DNA of 5,246 nucleotides from Treponema sp. GTDB taxonomy: Bacteria > Spirochaetota > Spirochaetia > Treponematales > Breznakiellaceae. The position numbers and the translations under genes were made by a program. The DNA is taken from contig JAIRZS010000007.1 of NCBI GenBank assembly GCA_031267115.1, positions 1 to 5,246 of the forward strand. The letters are read 5' to 3'. Every line of letters starts with the position of its first letter. The stretch's first letter is position 1. Positions 1 to 5,246 of the stretch are shown here, in pieces. The notes beneath the pieces were generated by a model that did not search any database, was not told where the DNA came from, and worked only from the letters and a program-made list of their open reading frames with translations.

Positions 1-1
1 G

Positions 2-166
2 GAGGAAAGCAAGGCGGAACTGACGCGGCGGAAAAGCGGCAGCAATCCGGTGGATCTAAATAACCGGCTGAACCGGGCGGTGGAACGGCTCTTGAAACTA
101 AACCGGGAAAAGGACAAAGTGAAACAGCCCCCATGTCAGGAGGCTGATCAGGCCGAAGCGGTCTGA
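2..166 (+). CDS. C-terminal end of an unrecognised, highly charged protein (5' end outside window)
   Basis: An open frame enters from the left edge and runs for 54 codons to a TGA at 164-166. The other two plus-strand frames are stopped by base 60 (frame 1) and base 23 (frame 3). The visible tail is rich in Lys, Arg, Glu and Asn. It contains a stretch, NNRLNRAVERLLKLNREKDK, that should form an amphipathic helix or short coiled coil, followed by a Gln/Pro/Glu-rich and probably disordered end. There is no cysteine cluster, membrane segment or catalytic motif. I do not recognise the family and cannot assign a function from this fragment. The GGAGG at the left edge is not followed by a usable start codon at the right distance, so the gene most likely begins upstream. 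It is followed by a hairpin and then by an independent tRNA promoter, so it is probably the last gene of its transcript. Confidence 0.6.
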   Translation, partial: EESKAELTRRKSGSNPVDLNNRLNRAVERLLKLNREKDKVKQPPCQEADQAEAV

Positions 167-174
167 TTTCGGCC
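151..174 (+). terminator. Hairpin over the stop codon of the partial gene, possible weak terminator
   Basis: GGCCGAA (151-157) and TTCGGCC (168-174) are perfect inverted repeats of 7 bp around a 10-base loop that contains the TGA stop. The bases that follow (AGGATTTGGTTTT) are T-rich but not a clean T-tract. The left arm can also pair, with one G-T wobble, to TTCGGCT at 204-210, which is followed by the more T-rich AGATTAATTTT. Position at the gene end and before a new promoter favours a termination or 3'-end-protecting role. The poor T-tract argues against a strong intrinsic terminator. Confidence 0.3.
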
Positions 175-225
175 AGGATTTGGTTTTGAGGAACCGCCCC
201 CTTTTCGGCTAGATTAATTTTGAGG
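167..225. repeat. Imperfect direct repeat of about 24 bp, two copies
   Basis: Copy 1 (167-191) and copy 2 (203-225) both begin TTTCGGC and end TTTTGAGG, with a related AG/ATT-containing middle that differs by small indels. The copy starts are 36 bases apart and are separated by AACCGCCCCCT. Each copy supplies a TTCGGC arm able to pair with GGCCGAA at 151-157. It looks like a local duplication of the 3' end of the upstream gene's terminator region. No function is assigned. Confidence 0.45.
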
Positions 226-237
226 CAATGCGCGGTA

Positions 238-266
238 TTGACAGTTTTTCCCCTTGCTGGTATGTT
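238..266 (+). promoter_or_regulatory. Sigma70-type promoter for tRNA-Val
   Basis: A perfect -35 box TTGACA (238-243) is followed, after exactly 17 bases, by TATGTT (261-266), which matches the -10 consensus TATAAT at four of six positions. The expected transcription start is around 272-274, only one to three bases before the mature tRNA 5' end at 275, so the primary transcript would have almost no leader. GGGGAG directly after the -10 box gives a GC-rich discriminator, a feature known from stringently controlled stable-RNA promoters; growth-rate control here is inference. Confidence 0.85.
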
Positions 267-274
267 TGGGGAGC

Positions 275-348
275 GGGTGCATAGCTCAGCTGGTTAGAGC
301 GCCGTCTTTACACGGCGGATGTCCCTGGTTCGAATCCGGGTGCGCCCA
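275..348 (+). tRNA. tRNA-Val (anticodon TAC)
   Basis: The full cloverleaf can be folded by hand. The acceptor arms GGGTGCA (275-281) and TGCGCCC (341-347) pair throughout with one G-T. The D stem is GCTC/GAGC (284-287 with 297-300). The anticodon stem is CCGTC/GGCGG (302-306 with 314-318) around the loop TTTACAC, with anticodon TAC at 309-311. The variable loop is ATGTC (319-323). The T stem is CCTGG/CCGGG around TTCGAAT (329-335), and A348 is the discriminator base. TAC reads GUA and, with U34 modification, other GUN valine codons. The 3' CCA is not encoded (the next bases are AAT), so it must be added by CCA-adding nucleotidyltransferase. The gene appears to be a single unit with its own promoter and converges on the minus-strand gene that ends at 377. 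Confidence 0.97.
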
Positions 349-373
349 AATCCGCGGGGCGGTTTGCCTGAAA

Positions 374-400
374 GGTTTACCCTGAAGGCGGGGTGTAAAC
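374..400. other. Inverted repeat at the 3' end of the minus-strand operon
   Basis: GTTTAC (375-380) and GTAAAC (395-400) are perfect inverted repeats. The stem can extend by two C-G pairs past a bulged T394, leaving a loop of about 9 bases. The repeat lies over the TAA stop of the minus-strand gene (377-379). Neither side carries a proper T-tract: on the minus strand the stem is followed by only three Ts. It could protect the operon's 3' end or act as a weak terminator between the convergent tRNA and operon, but canonical intrinsic termination is not supported. Confidence 0.25.
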
Positions 401-802
401 GGTACGCGGCCCGTTCTGCCCGCCCGCGCCGGTATAGTGATAGAGTACGTCCAGTATGCGCCCGGCTTTGTCCTCGGGCGGAAGGGAATCCGGTACCATG
501 GCGTTTACCCCGATAAAGTAGGCCTTGGCGGCGTCTTCCGCGCTGAAGTTATCGCCGTGCAGGACGATGATGGGGCAGCGGTTCCTGGAGCGATCCTGGC
601 GCACGTATTGTACTATGGTTTTCCAGTGCCGGGGAAAATCGCACGCGCTGATAATAATCGCAGAAGGGTCTACCTCCTCGATATTGTCCATGGCTTTAAG
701 CACCTGGCTGTAGCGGATAAGTTCGACCGGCGCGGGGAGCCGGGAGGTTTTGGCGATTCTTCCGAAAGATTCAGGGGAAACGCAAATTACCATTACTTTC
801 AT
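377..802 (-). CDS. Stand-alone receiver-like protein lacking phosphorylation residues (pseudo-receiver)
   Basis: The 141-residue product shows the alternating pattern of a CheY-like (beta/alpha)5 fold. Beta strands lie near residues 3-9, 26-32, 48-54, 77-82 and 99-103, with helices between, and residues from about 124 form a Gly/Pro-rich tail. The residues that define a working receiver are absent. The acidic pair after strand 1 is replaced by Ser9-Pro10. The phospho-acceptor position after strand 3 is Ser52 or Ala53 (Asp55 lies three or two residues later). The Thr/Ser after strand 4 is His82, and the Lys after strand 5 is Pro104 or Asp105. It should therefore act without phosphotransfer, perhaps by protein-protein contact in the cytoplasm; there is no signal peptide or membrane segment. 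The ATG start overlaps the TGA of the upstream gene (ATGA at 799-802), with GGGGA four bases before it, which implies translational coupling. A second Met at residue 4 is an alternative start. Fold assignment is inference from pattern; function is unknown. Confidence 0.8.
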   Translation of the reverse strand: MKVMVICVSPESFGRIAKTSRLPAPVELIRYSQVLKAMDNIEEVDPSAIIISACDFPRHWKTIVQYVRQDRSRNRCPIIVLHGDNFSAEDAAKAYFIGVNAMVPDSLPPEDKAGRILDVLYHYTGAGGQNGPRTVYTPPSG

Positions 803-1818
803 TCTGTCCCCAGGTTGAGTACTACGTAGTCGGTAATGACCCAGATGCTGTCCCTGCGGTGCAGGGTATAGGTATAACGTTTCCTCTCGGTGTAGCTGCC
901 CGACGGTACTCTGAATTTTTCAAGCACTATTACAGTACTTTCCTCCGCGTCATAGCTGGTCCGCTCAATGCTGTACTCGGTAGGAATGGTGGCGATATCC
1001 CCGTCTATTACCGCGTTTTGGAGTTCGTCCCGGTACCGGGCTACCATGCGGCGGCGGCCTTCTTCGGATTCCGCCCTCCACTGGCGGCTGCGGACGCTGT
1101 CCCGCGATAAAAGGGATTCCAAATCGAGGTAGAGGAAGAACTTTTCCCACTGGGATTTCTGCCGGGCCTTAAGCGTATAGTCCACTACTTCGTCGGGGGA
1201 AAGTTTTTCGCGTACCAGTACCGCGTTGGTTTCTACATCCATTTCCAGGGGGATGCCGCCGGGGCCGGGGACCGAGGGGGGGCGCAGATTGAGCGAAAGC
1301 CGGTTCGATTCCAGCGTGAGGCCGCCGTCCACGGCATCCTGAGCCGCGAGAGGCCCCCGGTAAAGGCCGGGGAAGAGCCGCGCCTGGAGTACGTAGGCCC
1401 CGCTGTCCCTGAAATCCACATAGTCCCGTATATCTTCCACAAAGGAAAAAGATTCGCCGCTTTCTACCGCGACTTCCCGGAAAAAAACCTGCTGGTAGCC
1501 CGATCTTTTGCGGACAAGCGGCGGCGCGGCTTCCAGAGATCTGTTTGAAACAGTACGCGCGTCAAAATCGACCGAAAAAGCCCGGTCGTCGGCAAGACGG
1601 AAGCTGTAACTTTCCGGCCCGTTGTTGGCGACGGTTACCTGAACGAGGATGGGGGCCTCGGCCAGATAGTAGACCCGCTTGTCAAAAAAACGGATGGTAA
1701 GATCGATGTTCTGCACGGCGAAGGCCGGGAAGGCGCCAAGCGCGCCAAAGATACAGCACAGGCACAAAAAACGCCGCGAACGACAACCCGCGCGTGCAGG
1801 CTTTTTATTTCCAGTCAC
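799..1818 (-). CDS. Exported protein with probable Ig-like and NTF2-like domains, function unknown
   Basis: From the GTG at 1818 the product has 339 residues. It starts with a signal peptide: a basic n-region of about 16 residues, the hydrophobic core FLCLCCIFGALGAF, and a PAFA site that predicts cleavage before VQN. No lipobox is seen, so the protein is probably periplasmic or secreted and not a lipoprotein. The mature N-terminal part has alternating hydrophobic strands, including ILVQVTVANNGPESYSFRL, typical of an Ig-like beta sandwich. The last 130 or so residues have amphipathic helices (QWEKFFLYLDLESLLSRD and a following Arg/Glu-rich helix), then long strands ending in the motif WVITDY. 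That is the helix-then-sheet order of NTF2/cystatin-like domains. Both domain names are inference; no catalytic residues are evident. The start is uncertain: GTGs at 1836 and 1887 also have a GGAG upstream, but they would place 6 or 23 more residues before the signal peptide. It is first in an operon with the pseudo-receiver and is transcribed divergently from mfd. Confidence 0.82.
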   Translation of the reverse strand: MTGNKKPARAGCRSRRFLCLCCIFGALGAFPAFAVQNIDLTIRFFDKRVYYLAEAPILVQVTVANNGPESYSFRLADDRAFSVDFDARTVSNRSLEAAPPLVRKRSGYQQVFFREVAVESGESFSFVEDIRDYVDFRDSGAYVLQARLFPGLYRGPLAAQDAVDGGLTLESNRLSLNLRPPSVPGPGGIPLEMDVETNAVLVREKLSPDEVVDYTLKARQKSQWEKFFLYLDLESLLSRDSVRSRQWRAESEEGRRRMVARYRDELQNAVIDGDIATIPTEYSIERTSYDAEESTVIVLEKFRVPSGSYTERKRYTYTLHRRDSIWVITDYVVLNLGTE

Positions 1819-1829
1819 GGTACAACTCC
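1816..1829 (-). promoter_or_regulatory. Ribosome binding site and GTG start chosen for the exported protein
   Basis: On the minus strand GGAG (1829 down to 1826) lies 7 bases before the GTG at 1818-1816. This start places a normal-length basic n-region before the hydrophobic core of the signal peptide, which is why it is preferred over the GTGs at 1836 (GGAG at 6 bases) and 1887 (GGAG at 5 bases). Confidence 0.5.
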
Positions 1830-1896
1830 ATCTCACATACAACTCCGGCGTGCCGGCCCCCTTGGGAAGCTCCTTGCGAAGCCCCACGGAAGCTCC
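1821..1896. repeat. Two pairs of 9-bp direct repeats in the divergent intergenic region
   Basis: Read on the plus strand, TACAACTCC occurs at 1821-1829 and 1838-1846 (17 bases apart), and GGAAGCTCC occurs at 1865-1873 and 1888-1896 (23 bases apart). Three of the four copies contain the minus-strand GGAG that precedes a GTG codon. They may be relics of a local duplication or binding sites for a regulator; nothing in the sequence decides between these. The rest of the stretch from 1819 to 1945 holds no recognisable gene or RNA. Confidence 0.4.
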
Positions 1897-1945
1897 GGCA
1901 GGGTAACGGGCGCGGGCGCTCTCTGCCCCTTAAAGTTCCCTGCCC

Positions 1946-1974
1946 TTAATAAAAAGATAGTTTTATAGTATACT
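1946..1974 (+). promoter_or_regulatory. Probable mfd promoter
   Basis: TTAATA (1946-1951) matches four of six -35 positions and lies 17 bases before TATACT (1969-1974), which matches five of six -10 positions. An overlapping alternative -10 is TATAGT at 1964-1969, but its -35 region is poor. Transcription would start near 1981, leaving an mfd leader of about 9 bases. The -10 box lies in the palindrome AGTATACT (1967-1974), so the minus strand also reads TATACT here, and TATAAA at 1967-1962, but no good minus-strand -35 box is seen at the right distance. Confidence 0.5.
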
Positions 1975-1989
1975 GATCGGCAGATCGAC

Positions 1990-4900
1990 ATGAATACCTT
2001 ATCGTTTCCGGCATCACTTTCAAAAATAGACGTTTCGGCTGAGTTTGCCAGGGTCCTTGAGCGCTTTAAAAGGGGGGAATTCCCCCTGGAACTGGAAGGG
2101 ACTGAAGGGTCTTATACCGCCTTCCTCCTGGCTCGGCTTTTTTCAGCGGCTCCGGGCCTGTTCCTGGTTGTCACCCCCACAGAGCGGGAGGCGGAGGACC
2201 TTGCGGGGGACCTGGAAACCCTGGGGGCGCCGGCGGCGATCCTCCCCTGGTGGGGGACCATAGCCTACCGGGAAATGGCCCCGCTGTCCGCCGTATTCGG
2301 GGAGCGGACCCGGGTACTAAGCGATTTGGCCCTTGGGCGGCCGGGTATAGTCCTGGTCCCGGAACGGGCTTTTCTTACCCCGCTGCCGCCGGCGGAGTAT
2401 ATGCGGAGCTTGCTCATCGAGGTGAAAACCGGGGATACCATTGATACCCCGGCCCTGGCCCGGACCCTGGCAAGCTACGGCTATACCAGGGTACCCCGGG
2501 TCCAGATCCACGGGGAATTCGCCCTGCGCGGCGAAGTGCTTGATATACTGATGGGAGGCGACGAGGCTGCGGTCCGCGTCCTCTTTGATTTCGACAAGGT
2601 TAAATCCATCCGGTTTTTTGACCCCGCCGATCAGGTTACGATAACAAAGGGCAGGCAGGAAAAGCCGGACCGCCTGCTTATCCGCCCGCTTAAAGAAGTA
2701 GTCTGGACCGACGAGCGTATACTTGCCCTGGGCCGGACACTTGAAGAGGCCGCGGAATTTACTGGCAACGGCAGGGCCTGCCTCGAGGATCTGATGGCCC
2801 GCCGTACCACCGCGGGGGAGGAATTGCTCTTCCCCCTGGCCTTTGAAACCAGAGACGGGGCCGCCCCGGCTTTAACCGGCTATCTTGGCCCGGACGCGGT
2901 TGTTTTTTACCTGGACCGGGAGCGCCTCGAAAACGCCCAGGAGTCCCTTGAACGGGAATACGGCGGGCTTTACCGCCAGGCCTGCGCCGGGGCCGGCGGC
3001 GCCCGCGAACTTCCCCTGCCCTCGCGCATACTGCTCCGCTTTGATGAACTGGCAAACCGCGCCGAAAAGACCGTTTCGTTTATGAGCCTTAAGAAGGGCG
3101 CGGAAGCTTCCGGCGCCCGGCTTCCCCTGGGCTGCGAGCCTCCCCGGAGTTTCTTCGGGAACATCGACTACCTGAACGAGGAATTCGGCAGCCTGCTCGG
3201 CCAGGGATGGCAGCTGGTAGTCGCCGCCGAATCCGAAATGCAGGCGGAGCGTATCCGGGAACTGTTCATGAACAGGGACGCGCTAAAGGGAAAGATGCCG
3301 GCAGTAGAAGCGCTGCCGCTTTCCTCGGGTTTCGCGCTGCCCTCCGTAAAGCTCATGGTGGTGCAGGAAAACGAGATATTCGGCCGCCGGAAACGCGCGC
3401 CCCGGTCGCTCAGGCAGGTCAAGAGCGCGGTTATCGACACCTTTGTGGAACTGAACCCGGGCGATTATGTAGTTCATGTTAATTACGGCATCGGGCATTT
3501 TAAGGGGATAGAGCGCATCAAGGCTTTGGGGCACGAGCGGGACTATATCAAGATCGAATACCTGGGCGACGAAGTAGTATTTGTACCGATCGAGCAGGTG
3601 AACATGGTCCAGCGCTATATCGGGAATGAAGGTTCCCCGCCCCGGCTGGACAAGCTCGGATCCAAAAGCTGGGAAAACCGGAAAAACAGGGTAAGCAAAT
3701 CCGTCGAGGACATTGCCCAGCGCCTGGTAACGCTTTATTCAAAGCGAAAGGCCGCCCGGGGTTTCCCGTTCCCCAGGGACACCGAATGGCAGACCATGTT
3801 CGAGGCGGCCTTCCCCTTTGAGGAAACAGCCGACCAGCTCCGCTGCGTGGAAGAGATCAAGGAGGACATGGAAAGCCCCCACCCCATGGACCGGCTGATC
3901 TGCGGCGACGTGGGCTACGGCAAAACCGAAGTCGCGATGCGGGCCTGCTTCAAGGCCGTGATGGGGGGGAAGCAGACAGCTTTTCTCGCGCCCACCACAA
4001 TACTTGCCGAACAGCACTACGAGAATTTCCAGGAGCGGTTTTCCCGTTTCCCGGTACACATAGGAATGCTGTCGCGCTTTGTTGAAAGAAAAAACATCCG
4101 GCAGATTCTGGAACAGGTAAAAGACGGGCAGATAGACATACTAATAGGGACGCACCGGATCATCCAGAAGGATGTTGTTTTCAGGGATCTGGGCTTTATG
4201 GTTATCGATGAGGAGCAGCGTTTCGGCGTCAAGGACAAGGAACGCCTTAAGGAAATGAAAACCAACGTAGACTGCCTTACCCTGAGCGCCACCCCCATAC
4301 CCCGCACCCTCCACATGAGCCTGCTCAAGATTCGCGACATGAGCCTCCTGGCCACCCCCCCGCGCAACCGGCATCCCATTGAAACCGTGATCGGGGAATG
4401 GAACAAGGAGCGCATTGCCCAGGCCATACGGAACGAAGTCGAGCGGGGGGGGCAGGTGTTCTTCCTGCACAACAGGGTAGAGAGCCTCAGGGAGACGCGC
4501 ATACTCCTTGAACACCTGGTACCGGAAATGCTGATAGACACAGCCCACGGCCAAATGGACGGGCAGGAACTGGAGGACGTGATGCACCGGTTTGTCCACG
4601 GGGGATTCCACGTACTCGTCTCCACAACGATAATCGAAAACGGCATCGACATCCCCAACGTAAACACAATCATCATAGACCGGGCGGACATGTACGGCGT
4701 CTCCCAGCTTTACCAGCTCAGGGGCCGGGTCGGCCGGTCGGACCGGGTAGCCCACGCGTACCTTTTCTACCCCAGCGGCAAAGCCCTGAACGAAGTCGCC
4801 ATGAAGCGCCTCCAGGTAATATCGGACTTCACCGAACTCGGCTCCGGCTTCAAGATCGCCATGAAAGACATGGAGATCCGGGGGGCGGGGAACCTCCTGG

Positions 4901-5246
4901 GCCGCGAGCAGTCGGGAGACATTTACTCCGTCGGCTTCGACCTTTACCTGCGCCTGCTCGACGAAGCCATACACCGGCTGGAAGACGAGCACTACGAGGC
5001 GGAAAACGAAACCCTGCTGGAACTGGAATACTCCGGCTTTATCCCGGACAGCTACATAGACGGTCCCCAGGAAAAAATGGAAGTCTACAAGAAAATCGCC
5101 GCCGTCAAAAGCAAGGACGAGCTGGAAAGCCTCCACGCCGAACTCCTGGACCGTTTCGGCCCGCCCCCCGACGAGGCCGCCTCCCTGCTCTCCCTTGCGG
5201 AAATCCGTATCATCTGCCGCGAAATCTCCGTCGCCTCAATGAAGGA
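1990..5246 (+). CDS. mfd: Transcription-repair coupling factor Mfd (3' end outside window)
   Basis: Mfd is a DNA translocase that pushes or releases stalled RNA polymerase and recruits UvrA for nucleotide excision repair. All 1085 visible codons are open. Residues 1 to about 330 form the UvrB-like module; its Walker A remnant GTEGSYTA (37-44) lacks the lysine, as expected for Mfd. Arg180 and Arg196 lie where the UvrA-contacting arginines of the E. coli protein fall by eye. The RNA-polymerase-interacting domain spans about 486-550 (NPGDYVVHVNYGIGHFKGI). The RecG-like motor has Walker A GDVGYGKTE with Lys645, DEEQ at 740-743, SATPIPRT at 766-773, TTIIENGIDIPN at 879-890 and QLRGRVGRS at 909-917. 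The TRG region is about 950-976 (LGSGF, RGAGNLLG). The C-terminal regulatory domain begins near 1005; against the 1148 residues of E. coli Mfd, perhaps 60-90 residues are missing beyond the edge. The ATG at 1990 is chosen because a frame stop (TAG 1966-1968) lies just upstream and no other start intervenes. No clear Shine-Dalgarno is seen. Confidence 0.98.
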   Translation, partial: MNTLSFPASLSKIDVSAEFARVLERFKRGEFPLELEGTEGSYTAFLLARLFSAAPGLFLVVTPTEREAEDLAGDLETLGAPAAILPWWGTIAYREMAPLSAVFGERTRVLSDLALGRPGIVLVPERAFLTPLPPAEYMRSLLIEVKTGDTIDTPALARTLASYGYTRVPRVQIHGEFALRGEVLDILMGGDEAAVRVLFDFDKVKSIRFFDPADQVTITKGRQEKPDRLLIRPLKEVVWTDERILALGRTLEEAAEFTGNGRACLEDLMARRTTAGEELLFPLAFETRDGAAPALTGYLGPDAVVFYLDRERLENAQESLEREYGGLYRQACAGAGGARELPLPSRILLRFDELANRAEKTVSFMSLKKGAEASGARLPLGCEPPRSFFGNIDYLNEEFGSLLGQGWQLVVAAESEMQAERIRELFMNRDALKGKMPAVEALPLSSGFALPSVKLMVVQENEIFGRRKRAPRSLRQVKSAVIDTFVELNPGDYVVHVNYGIGHFKGIERIKALGHERDYIKIEYLGDEVVFVPIEQVNMVQRYIGNEGSPPRLDKLGSKSWENRKNRVSKSVEDIAQRLVTLYSKRKAARGFPFPRDTEWQTMFEAAFPFEETADQLRCVEEIKEDMESPHPMDRLICGDVGYGKTEVAMRACFKAVMGGKQTAFLAPTTILAEQHYENFQERFSRFPVHIGMLSRFVERKNIRQILEQVKDGQIDILIGTHRIIQKDVVFRDLGFMVIDEEQRFGVKDKERLKEMKTNVDCLTLSATPIPRTLHMSLLKIRDMSLLATPPRNRHPIETVIGEWNKERIAQAIRNEVERGGQVFFLHNRVESLRETRILLEHLVPEMLIDTAHGQMDGQELEDVMHRFVHGGFHVLVSTTIIENGIDIPNVNTIIIDRADMYGVSQLYQLRGRVGRSDRVAHAYLFYPSGKALNEVAMKRLQVISDFTELGSGFKIAMKDMEIRGAGNLLGREQSGDIYSVGFDLYLRLLDEAIHRLEDEHYEAENETLLELEYSGFIPDSYIDGPQEKMEVYKKIAAVKSKDELESLHAELLDRFGPPPDEAASLLSLAEIRIICREISVASMK

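Noticed and set aside
133..148. AGGAGG at 138-143 as the ribosome binding site of a new small gene
   Set aside because: No ATG, GTG or TTG follows at 5-10 bases, and the ATG at 133 stops after four codons. It lies inside the coding tail of the partial gene.
343..361. CGCCC/GGGCG inverted repeat as a tRNA terminator
   Set aside because: The left arm is the tRNA acceptor strand itself and there is no T-tract after the right arm, so the pairing is more likely a coincidence in GC-rich sequence.
437..829. A 130-codon plus-strand frame opposite the pseudo-receiver gene
   Set aside because: The minus-strand reading has a regular receiver-like strand/helix pattern and an ATGA junction with its upstream gene. 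The plus-strand frame has no such support and runs across that junction.
2085..2125. Loss of the Walker A lysine in the N-terminal module of Mfd as a possible inactivating mutation
   Set aside because: The UvrB-like module of Mfd is normally without ATPase activity. The real Walker A with Lys645 is intact in the motor domain.
4017..4691. A 224-codon minus-strand frame rich in Ser, Arg and Met
   Set aside because: It overlaps Mfd helicase motifs on the other strand and also the 4141-5136 frame. The product looks like an antisense translation with no coherent fold.
4141..5136. A 331-codon open frame on the minus strand inside mfd
   Set aside because: It is antisense to the conserved motor and TRG regions of Mfd, where the GC-rich third positions remove stops from the opposite strand. 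Its composition (rich in Val, Phe, His and Gly, with no domain pattern) fits a shadow frame.

Overview
The window looks like ordinary chromosomal DNA from a GC-rich bacterium. The Mfd sequence, the tRNA and the codon use would fit a Treponema-like spirochaete (Spirochaetota). That placement rests on general resemblance only, with no alignment, and should be treated as tentative. I see no mobile element, CRISPR array, phage gene or toxin-antitoxin pair, and no evidence for a new defence or mobile system.

Layout: (1) bases 2-166 hold the 3' end of a plus-strand gene that I do not recognise, with a charged, helical C-terminus. (2) Bases 167-274 are non-coding. They carry a hairpin over the stop codon of gene 1, an imperfect direct repeat, and a near-consensus sigma70-type promoter. 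(3) Bases 275-348 are a complete tRNA-Val with anticodon TAC and no encoded CCA. (4) Converging on the tRNA from the right is a two-gene minus-strand operon. Its first gene (799-1818, possibly from 1887) encodes an exported protein with a signal peptide, a probable Ig-like beta domain and a C-terminal domain that may be NTF2-like. Its second gene (377-802) overlaps the first by an ATGA junction and encodes a small stand-alone receiver-like protein that has lost the phosphorylation residues. (5) A divergent intergenic region (1819-1989) carries short direct repeats and a probable mfd promoter. (6) From 1990 to the window end runs mfd, the transcription-repair coupling factor, open for 1085 codons and cut by the window edge just before its C-terminus.

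Mfd is the only protein with a firm function: it removes stalled RNA polymerase and recruits UvrA to the lesion. The exported protein and the pseudo-receiver are tied to each other by translational coupling, but nothing here ties them to Mfd beyond divergent placement. The parts most worth a second look are this coupled exported-protein/pseudo-receiver pair, the choice among three GTG starts, and the very short leader of mfd.
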